DNA of 9,807 bases from JANNHP01 sp031404455 (GTDB taxonomy: Bacteria > Planctomycetota > JAJSAM01 > JAJVHW01), in assembly GCA_031404455.1 (NCBI GenBank), contig JANNHP010000049.1:1-9807 (forward strand), read 5' to 3'. The position numbers and the translations under genes are program-made. The notes beneath the pieces are model-generated. The model did no database searches, was not told the DNA's origin, and saw only the letters and a list, made by a program, of their open reading frames with translations. This document shows, piece by piece, positions 1 through 6,800 of the stretch (within the stretch, counting starts at the first letter, position 1; each line of letters begins with the position of its first letter).

Positions 1-2
1 CA

Positions 3-32
3 GACATACCGTGCCAGGAACGAGTCGCCGCG
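3..32. repeat. Left arm of 30-nt inverted repeat flanking the transposase
   Basis: The reverse complement of this segment matches 1371-1400 at 29 of 30 positions. The first 19 bases (3-21, gacataccgtgccaggaac) are a perfect inverted copy of 1382-1400, the next base mismatches, and ten more match. Similarity continues weakly inward (6 of the next 10) and stops outward within two bases. It lies 22 nt past the transposase stop codon. It may be a REP-type unit or end sequence recognised by the transposase, or the remains of a duplicated coding segment, since both arms can encode FLARYV. Confidence 0.8.
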
Positions 33-54
33 CTCGCGGCACCGACAACCCGCG

Positions 55-1122
55 TCATGGGACCGGGTGGATCTCGAGAGGCTCCAGGGCTCCCTTCGCG
101 ACGCGCATCGGGAGGTCGAACGCGTGGGTCGGCGCCGGAAGCGAACGGCTCACGGCCGAGCGCAGGACGCGGCTGACGAGTTCGTCGTAGGAGGGGTCGG
201 ACGCGAGGCGGGAGGCGTGGCGGGTGAGGGCGTCGAACACGCGGGTGCGTCCGACGCCGGCGAACCGCGCGACCTCGGACCGGCCGAGGCCCGCGGCGTC
301 GTGCAGGAGCGCCAGTCGCAGGTCGAGAGCGGGATCGGACCGTGCGGCGGGCAACCAGGACATGGCCCTCGCCGCGGCGCGCGCAGCGCGGTCCGCCTCT
401 CCCGGCGAGAGGAACGCCGTCCCCGGCACCGTCGCATCCGCGAGCGCGGCCTTCCACGCCATCCACGCCTGCTGCCGATGCGACGCGGCGCGGACCAGGT
501 CCGCGAACCGGGGCGCGGGCAACGACGGACGCTTCATCAGGCGTTCGACGAGGTGCGCGTTGACGTTTGGATCGCAGCTCGACGCGAACGCGTCGTAGTC
601 CGCGCCGCGGAACGATCCCGACGGATCGCTGTCGGCCACCGCGCGCTCCACGGCCTCGCGCCTGAGCCAGGCGGGCGCGTCGCCATGGCGGTACGCTCGC
701 GCGCTGCCGTGGAGGTGATCCGACGGAAGCGTGCAGATGCCCGCCCGGGGCGCGTTCAAGTCGATGTAGCGCAGCACCGTCAGCCAGTACGAGCCGTCGT
801 CGATGCGGCGTCCGCCGAACCTGCCGCGGAAGAGGGGCCCGTCGCGCTTGCGCGAGCGGTTGAACCAGCGCACGTACGCGTTCCCGATCCGCTGCATCGC
901 GCTGGAGACGTCGCCGCGCGGGCTGCGGGCGAGCAGGTGGTAGTGCGTCGTGAGGACGCTGTACGCGTGCACCTCGATCTCGCCGTCGTCGCAAGCCGCG
1001 CGGATGAGCGCGAGGAACCGCTCGACGTCGAGCGCGGTCTCGAACACCGCACGCTTGGCGATGCCGCGGTTGAACAGGTGCCACCAGGCGGCGCGATGGT
1101 CGTCTCTCGGTCGTCGGGACAT
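55..1122 (-). CDS. REP-associated tyrosine transposase (Y1/HUH, IS200-like fold) with C-terminal helical/HTH extension
   Basis: Predicted single-strand DNA transposase of the Y1/HUH superfamily, REP-associated (RAYT) branch. These enzymes nick and rejoin hairpin-forming DNA through one tyrosine. With the ATG at 1122 as residue 1, the HUH pair is HYH (His60, His62) in THYHLLARS, and the likely nucleophile is Tyr83 in AYVRWFNR. The family motifs GPLFRGRF (about 95-102) and RYIDLNAPRAGI (about 118-129) follow in the usual order. The ATG is chosen because GGGAGG lies 5 nt upstream. A GTG at 1137 would add five residues but would place that site inside the gene. At 355 residues it is longer than a minimal RAYT. 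The extra C-terminal part includes a helix-turn-helix-like stretch (about 275-305, GRSEVARFAGVGRTRVFDAL) resembling the DnaA-type HTH found in some relatives. The gene lies between two arms of a 30-nt inverted repeat. Family call is firm; present activity is unknown. Confidence 0.9.
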   Translation of the reverse strand: MSRRPRDDHRAAWWHLFNRGIAKRAVFETALDVERFLALIRAACDDGEIEVHAYSVLTTHYHLLARSPRGDVSSAMQRIGNAYVRWFNRSRKRDGPLFRGRFGGRRIDDGSYWLTVLRYIDLNAPRAGICTLPSDHLHGSARAYRHGDAPAWLRREAVERAVADSDPSGSFRGADYDAFASSCDPNVNAHLVERLMKRPSLPAPRFADLVRAASHRQQAWMAWKAALADATVPGTAFLSPGEADRAARAAARAMSWLPAARSDPALDLRLALLHDAAGLGRSEVARFAGVGRTRVFDALTRHASRLASDPSYDELVSRVLRSAVSRSLPAPTHAFDLPMRVAKGALEPLEIHPVP

Positions 1123-1154
1123 GGAACCCTCCCGCACTAGGTCCGTCCAGACCC

Positions 1155-1185
1155 CCCTGAAGTTGCACAGGGCATCCCGCGATGC
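1155..1185. repeat. Two adjacent short hairpins upstream of the transposase
   Basis: Two perfect 5-bp stems lie back to back: ccctg/caggg (1155-1159 with 1168-1172, 8-nt loop) and gcatc/gatgc (1172-1176 with 1181-1185, 4-nt loop), sharing base 1172. They begin 32 nt upstream of the transposase ATG. Paired hairpins next to a RAYT gene are suggestive of REP-like structure, but stems this short are common in GC-rich DNA and no second copy was found in the window. Confidence 0.3.
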
Positions 1186-1256
1186 TGTTGCGGAAGTCCG
1201 TCCGAGCCTGCACGACCCCCTGTCGTCAGCGCGAGCGGAGGCAGTAGCATCCGGAC

Positions 1257-1430
1257 ATGTCAGCCGTCACCGGCAGGGGGTTCGTCGCGGCCATCGGCCG
1301 GTTGGTCCGGTGCGCGACGCGGCGTTGCGGCGCCGAAGACGTACGTCGGCGGGGGTGGCGGCGCACCGAACGCGGCGACTGGTTCCTGGCACGGTATGTC
1401 GAGTGGTCGGAGACAATCAAGTGGAAGTGA
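1257..1430 (+). CDS. Possible small protein, 57 residues, function unknown
   Basis: An ATG at 1257 opens a 57-codon frame ending at TGA 1428-1430. I do not recognise a family. The product is arginine- and tryptophan-rich, with two cysteines (CATRRC, residues 19-24) and a C-terminal segment ERGDWFLARYVEWSE. About 84% of its codons end in G or C, as expected for coding DNA here. A clean GGAGG (1237-1241) lies upstream, but 15 nt from the ATG, which is too far for an ideal site. Its end overlaps the lipoprotein start at 1421 by 10 nt, and its stop codon overlaps an alternative lipoprotein start in a GTGA (1427-1430). The left repeat arm encodes a similar peptide, GDSFLARYV, in the matching frame on the other strand. 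It may be a real small gene, a remnant, or chance. Confidence 0.35.
   Translation: MSAVTGRGFVAAIGRLVRCATRRCGAEDVRRRGWRRTERGDWFLARYVEWSETIKWK
1371..1400. repeat. Right arm of 30-nt inverted repeat flanking the transposase
   Basis: Inverted partner of 3-32, with the single mismatch at 1381 (G here where the left arm would give C). The core gttcctggcacggtatgtc (1382-1400) is perfect. It ends 20 nt before the lipoprotein start and lies inside a possible 57-codon ORF. Classical IS200/IS605 elements have no long terminal inverted repeats, whereas RAYT genes are often flanked by REP units in opposite orientation, so this arrangement fits the latter better. Confidence 0.8.
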
Positions 1431-1831
1431 GAGCAGGTTCGGTCGTCGCGCTGCTGGCAGCCGGTTGGGCGTGCATCTTGGCCGGCTGCGGCGGTGGTGC
1501 ACCGCCGACGAAGACCGACATCGTCGGTACTTGGAAGAACGTCGACGGGGCGAGGCTTGAGTTCGACGACGATGGTCGCTTCGTCGCGACCGCGTTCCCG
1601 ACCTCCATCCTCTGGATCGATGCACCGCCGGGAACTGCCGACGGCGTGGGCTCGTGGCAGCTCGCCCAGGAGAGGTCCGGCACCGTCGTCAAGCTCTCCT
1701 TCGACAGGATACTGGACGAGAAGGATGGGTACGGGATGCCCCTCTACATCTCGGGCAGCGGTAGCTCGCGGAAGCTCTACCATGACATTGACGACGAGGG
1801 CTTTGACCGGTACGAGTTCACGAAGGAATGA
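1421..1831 (+). CDS. Small predicted lipoprotein, lipocalin-like GTW domain
   Basis: A 136-residue predicted lipoprotein. The N-terminus is a type II signal peptide with a hydrophobic core (VVALLAAGWACI) and the lipobox LAGC, giving lipidated Cys23. A short GGGAPPTKT linker follows, then one beta-rich domain of about 100 residues with IVGTWKNVDGARLEFDDDG (34-52), GSWQL (77-81), VVKLSF (89-94) and a closing RYEF (130-133). The alternation GTW...LxFxxDGxF...GxW resembles small lipocalin-like lipoproteins that I recall from actinomycetes; that placement is from memory. The GTG at 1421 is chosen because CGGAGA (1408-1413) sits 7 nt upstream. GTG 1427 would give a more basic signal-peptide N-terminus and a GTGA junction with the preceding small ORF. 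It lies immediately after the right repeat arm, so its promoter may lie in or before the transposon-like segment. Ligand and role are unknown. Confidence 0.8.
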   Translation: MEVRAGSVVALLAAGWACILAGCGGGAPPTKTDIVGTWKNVDGARLEFDDDGRFVATAFPTSILWIDAPPGTADGVGSWQLAQERSGTVVKLSFDRILDEKDGYGMPLYISGSGSSRKLYHDIDDEGFDRYEFTKE

Positions 1832-2156
1832 CCTGCTTCCCTCCCAGGTGGCGATGAGGCGATGCTCCCAGCACGCCGGAGGAAGACGCCGCACCGCACA
1901 CCAGATCCCCACTTGGCTGAGTCATAAGTTCGGCACGGAAGAGCACCGCAGCTGCGCGTCAGCACATTCGGTAGATTCTTGACGAGTTCTCGGCACGGAG
2001 ACTGCGCTGTCTCCATCCGCCGACGCAGCAGGACCGGCTCCGACGCCACGACGCCTTCCCGGCGGCGATCCGGCGTCGCGCCGTCGCGAATCCGACCGCA
2101 ACCAGGGAATCCGCGACGTCGGACTCGCGGCCCTCAACTCGCTTCCGACTGGCTGT
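1832..2156. other. Intergenic stretch without a recognisable gene
   Basis: No reading frame here shows recognisable protein similarity or a convincing start. The only structure seen is a perfect 6-bp stem with a 6-nt loop (ggagac 1997-2002, gtctcc 2009-2014), without a following T-run, so it is not a standard terminator for the lipoprotein gene. Two related short stretches (agttcggcacgga from 1927 and agttctcggcacgga from 1985) are too short to call a repeat family. Confidence 0.5.
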
Positions 2157-2383
2157 TCACCTCCTTCCCAGGACACACACACCGCATCGCGGCGCCCGAT
2201 GGAACGCCAGATTTCGTCAGCGCGCCTCCGTCCTTGCCGCCGTAGTTCGCCCGGCATGTGCCCGCCCGTCCCGAAGTACTTCTCGTCCGGCGTCTGGCAG
2301 TCGAACGCGGCGTGAGGCACCTGCGCGTTGTGCTCCTCGACGTAGAGGGCGATGAGCCGCCGAGCGGCCTCGCCGGAAGCGGG
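2157..2383 (-). pseudogene. Decayed 3' end of an integrase-core (rve-type) transposase
   Basis: From an in-frame stop at 2384-2386 the minus strand reads RRLIALYVEEHNAQVPHAAF and then CQTPDEKYFGTGGHMP. This is the signature of the C-terminal end of DDE integrase-core transposases (IS3/IS481-like), whose relatives carry [LV]xFYVExHNxxxPHxAFxGQTPDExYFGTG. After about 2250 the similarity shifts to another frame, reading AARTEAR, a stop (TGA 2217-2219), then RNLAFHRAPRCGVC, ending at TGA 2157-2159. That matches the usual basic, Cys-ending tail of this group. No start, HTH or DDE catalytic part is present, so at least a truncation, a frameshift and internal stops have inactivated it. The family is recalled from motifs, not from a search; the exact IS family is uncertain. 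Confidence 0.7.
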
Positions 2384-2462
2384 TCAGTACCCTGCTCCGC
2401 CATCCCTCCGCGCGCAGTCCGAACCCGATCGCAGTTGCCCTAGAGTCGCCCTACCACCGCCA

Positions 2463-2498
2463 CACATGCGACACATGCCGCAGATGCAGCACATGCAA
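2463..2498. repeat. Four-copy 9-bp tandem repeat
   Basis: Four consecutive 9-bp units (2463, 2472, 2481, 2490) follow the pattern cacatgcNN; three begin cacatgc exactly and the third begins cagatgc. Read in one plus-strand frame they give a Met/His-rich series (HMRHMPQMQHMQ) and on the minus strand a Cys/Met-rich series (CMCCICGMCRMC), but neither frame shows other signs of a real gene. It is a minisatellite-like tract between the transposase remnant and the operon end. Confidence 0.75.
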
Positions 2499-2593
2499 CC
2501 GCGCAGGTACGCCATCCGAGCCTGGGCGGACCTGGTTGGGGTGCAAGAGGTCTCCCCGAGCCTGGCGTCTCTCCTCCGCGCACGCCCCGCGCG

Positions 2594-2613
2594 CCCCCGC
2601 CCCACCCGCCCCC
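2594..2613 (-). other. G-quadruplex motif at the stop codon of the squalene-cyclase-like gene
   Basis: On the minus strand four G-runs of 5, 3, 4 and 5 are separated by single-base loops (C, T, C), a canonical intramolecular quadruplex pattern of the stable short-loop kind. The last base of the TAG stop codon (2613) is the first G of the motif, so it would form in the mRNA exactly at the end of translation. A 5-bp stem (2577-2581 with 2589-2593) lies just downstream. There is no T-run, so this is not an ordinary intrinsic terminator. It could act as a 3' boundary, pause or stability element; folding is inferred. Confidence 0.55.
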
Positions 2614-3818
2614 TACCGCTGGAAGATCGGCAGGTAGTTGTTCGGCACTTCCAGGAGCAGCGCCGTGACCGCGGTCGAGAATGCCGTGCCCACGTTCGAG
2701 GGCGTGCTGCCGTCCTGGCGCTGCAGGCGCAGGAGGTCGTCGCGCAGACGGGTGTAGTAGGTCGCCCAGTGGCTCCCGCCCGTGATGAACATGGCCTGGG
2801 CGGCGTAGTAGTTCCCGTAGAAGAAGAAGTAGTGGTTGAACTTGTCCGGGTTCGCCACGTCGACGTAGTGGTCCTTCACGTACTCGATCATGTCGCGGAA
2901 CCGGGGAAGGGGCTCGCCGCGGCGGCGGTACTTCTCGAGGTTGCGCTGCGCCACGACGTCGGCGATGTCGCGGTCGGTGTAGACGCCGGCGCCGTAGAGC
3001 GTGGTCAGCCCCGCGGAGGTGAGCGCGAACGACGTGCGCGTCTGGACGGCGGCGGCCTGGTTCTTCGGATCGTACTGGTAGAGGAACGTGCCCTTGTCGA
3101 AGTCGCCCCAGGTGCTCGGCGTGGTGATCGCCGAGTTCAGCACGTAGTCGACGGCCTTGTCGATCGACTCCTTCGGCACGGTGATGCCCTTGTTCTTCGC
3201 GGCGCGCAGCGCCATCACCTGGCACACCACGATCGACATGTCCGAGTCCTCGGCGTTCGGCGCGTAACGCCATCCGCCCTGGGAGTTCTGCGCCTTGTAG
3301 GTGAACTCGACCGCGCGCTGCAGGCTCTCCTTCACCTTCTTGTCGCGGGTCATGCCGTAGACCTCGGCGAGGAACATCGTCGCGAACGCGTGCTCGTACA
3401 TCCGCGTGTTGCTCGCGCTGATGAAGCCGGAGTCCTTCTTCTGGCAGCTCATCACGAACGCGAGCGCCTTCTTCACGTTCTCGGCGTACGGACCGTGCTC
3501 CGGGGTGCTGCCCGACGCGAGGAACGCGGTGCCGGCGAGCGCCGTCACGCCGACGTGCGGCTCATTCGACTTCTCGACCCGGTACCCCTCGTTCAGCTTG
3601 AAGCCGACGTCGCAGCGCCAAGCGCCGTCCTCTTCCTGGTGCTGCACGAGCCAGCGGAGCGCCTTCTCGGCGCCGCGGCGCGACGCGTCCGTAGCGAGCG
3701 AGGACGAGTCCTCGGTCGGCGCACCTTCCTGGGAGGTCGCGACGAGCGGCCAGAGCCCGGCCGCGCTCGCCGTGGCGACGAGCCCGACCGACAGCAGCCT
3801 GGCCTGCCTCGAGTTCAT
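2613..3818 (-). CDS. Secreted squalene-cyclase/prenyltransferase-type repeat protein
   Basis: A 401-residue protein built from alpha-toroid repeats of the prenyltransferase/squalene-oxidase fold. An N-terminal signal sequence (about 1-30, hydrophobic VGLVATASAAGLWPLVA) points to export. QW-like repeat motifs are seen at LVQHQEEDGAW (57-67), YKAQNSQGGWRY (174-185) and LLRLQRQDG (362-370). The segments MYEHAFATMFLAE (140-152) and DSDMSIVVCQVMALRAA (191-207) are typical of the planctomycete members of the group. The DxDD acid motif of true squalene-hopene cyclases is absent, so terpene cyclisation is unlikely and a binding or scaffold role is more plausible. It is last in the operon, 53 nt after the PQQ-repeat gene. 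No Shine-Dalgarno site precedes the ATG at 3818; a TATAGT box 9 nt upstream raises the chance of a leaderless transcript. The stop codon merges with a G-quadruplex motif. Confidence 0.88.
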   Translation of the reverse strand: MNSRQARLLSVGLVATASAAGLWPLVATSQEGAPTEDSSSLATDASRRGAEKALRWLVQHQEEDGAWRCDVGFKLNEGYRVEKSNEPHVGVTALAGTAFLASGSTPEHGPYAENVKKALAFVMSCQKKDSGFISASNTRMYEHAFATMFLAEVYGMTRDKKVKESLQRAVEFTYKAQNSQGGWRYAPNAEDSDMSIVVCQVMALRAAKNKGITVPKESIDKAVDYVLNSAITTPSTWGDFDKGTFLYQYDPKNQAAAVQTRTSFALTSAGLTTLYGAGVYTDRDIADVVAQRNLEKYRRRGEPLPRFRDMIEYVKDHYVDVANPDKFNHYFFFYGNYYAAQAMFITGGSHWATYYTRLRDDLLRLQRQDGSTPSNVGTAFSTAVTALLLEVPNNYLPIFQR

Positions 3819-3826
3819 GTCGTGAG

Positions 3827-3832
3827 ACTATA
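3827..3832 (-). promoter_or_regulatory. Possible -10 element for a leaderless transcript
   Basis: TATAGT on the minus strand ends 8 nt before the ATG at 3818, so transcription would begin at or within a few bases of the start codon. This would fit the lack of a ribosome binding site there. No good -35 hexamer is seen at 16-18 nt spacing, and the nearest TTGCCG is about 24 nt away, so this is a weak candidate in an otherwise very GC-rich gap. Confidence 0.25.
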
Positions 3833-3871
3833 CGAGCGGTCCAGATGCGGCCGGCCCGGCAATCGCGAAGC

Positions 3872-6800
3872 CTACTTGCCGCTGACCGTCGCGCTCGTCC
3901 CGTACACCGCCAGCTCGTTGGCGCTGCTCACCGCGAGCCAGTCCGGCCCGTAGATGACGCGCTGATACCCCTTGCTGATCGTCGGGTGCTCGATCGTCTG
4001 CACGACCTCCCCGGTCGTGCGGTCGAGGAGGACGACGCGCGAGCGGGCGCCGCGGTCGAGCCGCTCGTTCAGCTCGTAGGCCACGACCGATCCGAGGATC
4101 TCGGGGTGCGGATACGTGTTCTCGTCGGCGAGATCGAGCTTCGTGCGCCAGCGGACCGCGCCGGTCGCCGCGTCGAGGCCGACGGCGAGTGCTGCGGACC
4201 CCTCCTTCGTCTTCAGCGTCGCGACGACGAGGTCGCCCTCTGCCGCCTCGCCCTGGTACACGAGGCTGCCCGACGCAGCGAGCGGGGTCTGCCAGATCTC
4301 GCGACCGGTCTCGGCATCGAGACGGCGCACCGCGTCGGCGTCGTCGGACACGATGACGGCCGAGGGCACGTGGAAGACCGCCTTCACCGCGCGCCCTTCG
4401 AGACGGACCTTCCACGCGCGATCGCCCTTCGAGAGATCCACGGCCACGAGATCGGCCTGGTCCGTCGTGACGACGACGCTCGAGAGGCTCGGGTGCACGT
4501 AGAAGGGCGACGACGGCGCCGCCATCTCGAGGCGGCCGCGGAGCGAGAGGTTCGTGCCGTCGAGGGTGACGAGCGTGCGATGCGGACCGTCGCGGGCGCG
4601 CGTCGGCTGCGTGACCACGATGCCGTCCTCGGCGACCGTGATCATGGGGTTGACGGGGCCGTCGAACGCGCGCGACGCGAGCAGTTCGCCCGTGGCGATC
4701 GAGATCGCCGACATGCCGTACGAGGTGCGCGCGCCGCCGTCGGCCGTGAGGACGTACATGACCCCGAGCGCGGTCTCTGCGCCGCGGTACTGGCCGGGCA
4801 GGCGCTTGCGCCAGAGCTCGCGCCCGTCGGCGAAGGCGAGCGACAGCACGACGACGGCCCGGTCGCGCGACGCGCCGTCGTTGCCGCAGACGACGATCGC
4901 GCCCGGCACCGCCGCGACGGCGCGCACCTCGACGCGGACCGACTGCTCCCACACGGGCCTGCCCGTCACGGAGTCGACGAACGTGACGACCCCCGCGCGC
5001 GCGAGCAGCATGCGCCCGGCGAGCTCGGACGTCTCGGAACCCGCGAAGCGCATCGCCTGCGGCGGGATCTGGTCGGAGCCGCCGGCCTGCCATCGCAGCA
5101 CGAGCGGCGGTCTCGGATCGGGGATGACGGCGACGGCGTCGTGGAAGCGCGCGGAGGCGAGCTCGGTCTTCACGGCGTCCGCCGCGGTGGTCGTGCCGAG
5201 GACGACGACGTCCGGCGCCTCGGCCGCGAGCCGCCGCAGCGCGGAACGCTCGCGCGCCGTCTCGCCGAGCGCGCGGTACGCGGCCGCCAGCTTCCAGAGC
5301 GCACGGGCCGCGACCTCGGGGGAGCGCGGCTCGCCGAGCAGGTAGGAGAGGACGCCGACCGCGTCGCGCGGGCGGCCCGCGGCGAGGTGAAGCTCGGCGG
5401 CGAGCAGGGCACTCTCGGCGGCGAACTCCGGGTCGGGATAGAGACGCGCCGCGCGGTCGAGCGCCGCGAGGTCGCGCGACGCCTTCGCCGTCTCGAAGGC
5501 GCGCTTGGCGCGCGTGCGCACGGCGGCCGCGACGAGGTCCGGCTCGGTCTTCGCGAGCTCCTTCAGGCTCTCCCGCACACGCGTCGCGACGTCGCTCGCG
5601 CCGAGATCCTCGGTCCCGTGCTGCTCCATCAGATCGAGCCAGCGCGTCGTGGCGTCGACCGGCTTGCCCGCGCGGAGCGCGAAGTCGCCGAGCAGGAAGA
5701 GGGCCAGGGCGCCGGCCTGCGCGCGTTCGCCGTCGGCCGTCGTGGTGACGACCTCGGCGAACTCCGTCGCGATCCGGCGGAGCGCCATCTCGGATTCGGC
5801 GGGGCGACCGGCCGCCTCGAGCACCTGCGCGAGCTGGAGCAACGCCCGCACGGCGTCGCCGCGGTCGCGGCTGATGTCCACGGCTGCCCTCAGGTCGTCG
5901 GCTGCGCCGGGAAGATCGCCCGCGTCGCGGCGAACGATCGCGCGCGCCGTTCGGCAGGAGTGGAGCGCACGGCGCAGCGACACGTCGAGCCGGTCCCGCA
6001 CCCGCGGCGCGAGCTGTGGGAGACGGCGGAAGCCGCCCTCGAGCGTCTCGATCGCCGTGTCGAGACGGCCCGCCGCGGCATACGCCTCGCCCGCGTCGAG
6101 CCGGACCTGCGGATCGTCGGGGCTCTGTGCCAGCCGTGATTCGAGCTGCGCGCGCAGGTCCTCGAAGCGGAAGCACGCGTCGATGCGGCTGCGCGTGACG
6201 AAGAGGAGGGCGCCCTCGCCGCTCACGAGATTGCCGGTGCCCGGCGCCACGTTCCGGATCGGCGAGACGAGCGGCCACGTCTCCTCGAGCACCCCGCTCG
6301 CCGCCGAGAGCACCACGACCGCGCGGTCCGTGGGGACGTAGACGCGCTCCTTCGTGAGGATCCCGCGGCCCGCGGCCTCGACGACGGGGGACTTCGGCGG
6401 TGCGAGGCGGCCGGCATCCGGGGTCGTCCAGACGAGCCGCCCGTCGGCGCTCGCGATGTCGATCGCGGCGAGCCGCGTCCCGAGCACGTACGCGCGCCCG
6501 CCGGTCGTCCCCAGGAACCAGCGGTACGAGTTGGGGCTCTCGACGCGCCGCCGGCTCCATCGCAGCAGGCCGCTCGCCGGATCGAAGCAGAGGAGCGCCG
6601 GCGCGTCCACCGGCGCCATCACGACGCCGAGCGGCGACGCCGAAACGGGCGACGGCCACCAGCCCACGTCGCGGTCGCGCGTCTCGTGCCAGCGGACCGC
6701 TTTCGGAATCGGGGTCTGCGTGTACTGCGACAGCCACGCGATGCGCCCGTCCTCGCGCTCGACCGCTGCCGCGACGCCGAGACCCGTCGCGAAGAAGAGG

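Noticed and set aside
35..54. 5-bp stem (cgcgg/ccgcg) with 10-nt loop just past the transposase stop, considered as a terminator
   Set aside because: Stem is short and there is no T-run; such stems are frequent by chance at this base composition.
67..1140. 357-codon plus-strand frame antisense to the transposase
   Set aside because: The minus strand carries the HUH and Tyr motifs in the right order; the plus frame is Arg/Val/Gly-rich and unrecognisable.
1997..2014. 6-bp hairpin downstream of the lipoprotein, considered as its terminator
   Set aside because: It lies 165 nt after the stop codon and lacks a T-run.
2384..2605. Minus-strand 73-codon frame with a Cys-rich CMCCICGMCRMC stretch
   Set aside because: The cysteines arise from the same tandem repeat, there is no ribosome binding site, and the frame ends in the transposase remnant's flank.
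2352..3953. Plus-strand frame with Met/His-rich series, considered as a metal-binding protein
   Set aside because: The HMxHM series comes only from the 9-bp tandem repeat; the rest is antisense to the squalene-cyclase-like gene and has biased composition.
3845..6139. 764-codon plus-strand frame antisense to the PQQ-repeat gene
   Set aside because: Arg/Ala/Glu/Val-rich product without motifs, covering a gene with clear signal peptide and propeller blades; GC-rich antisense shadow.
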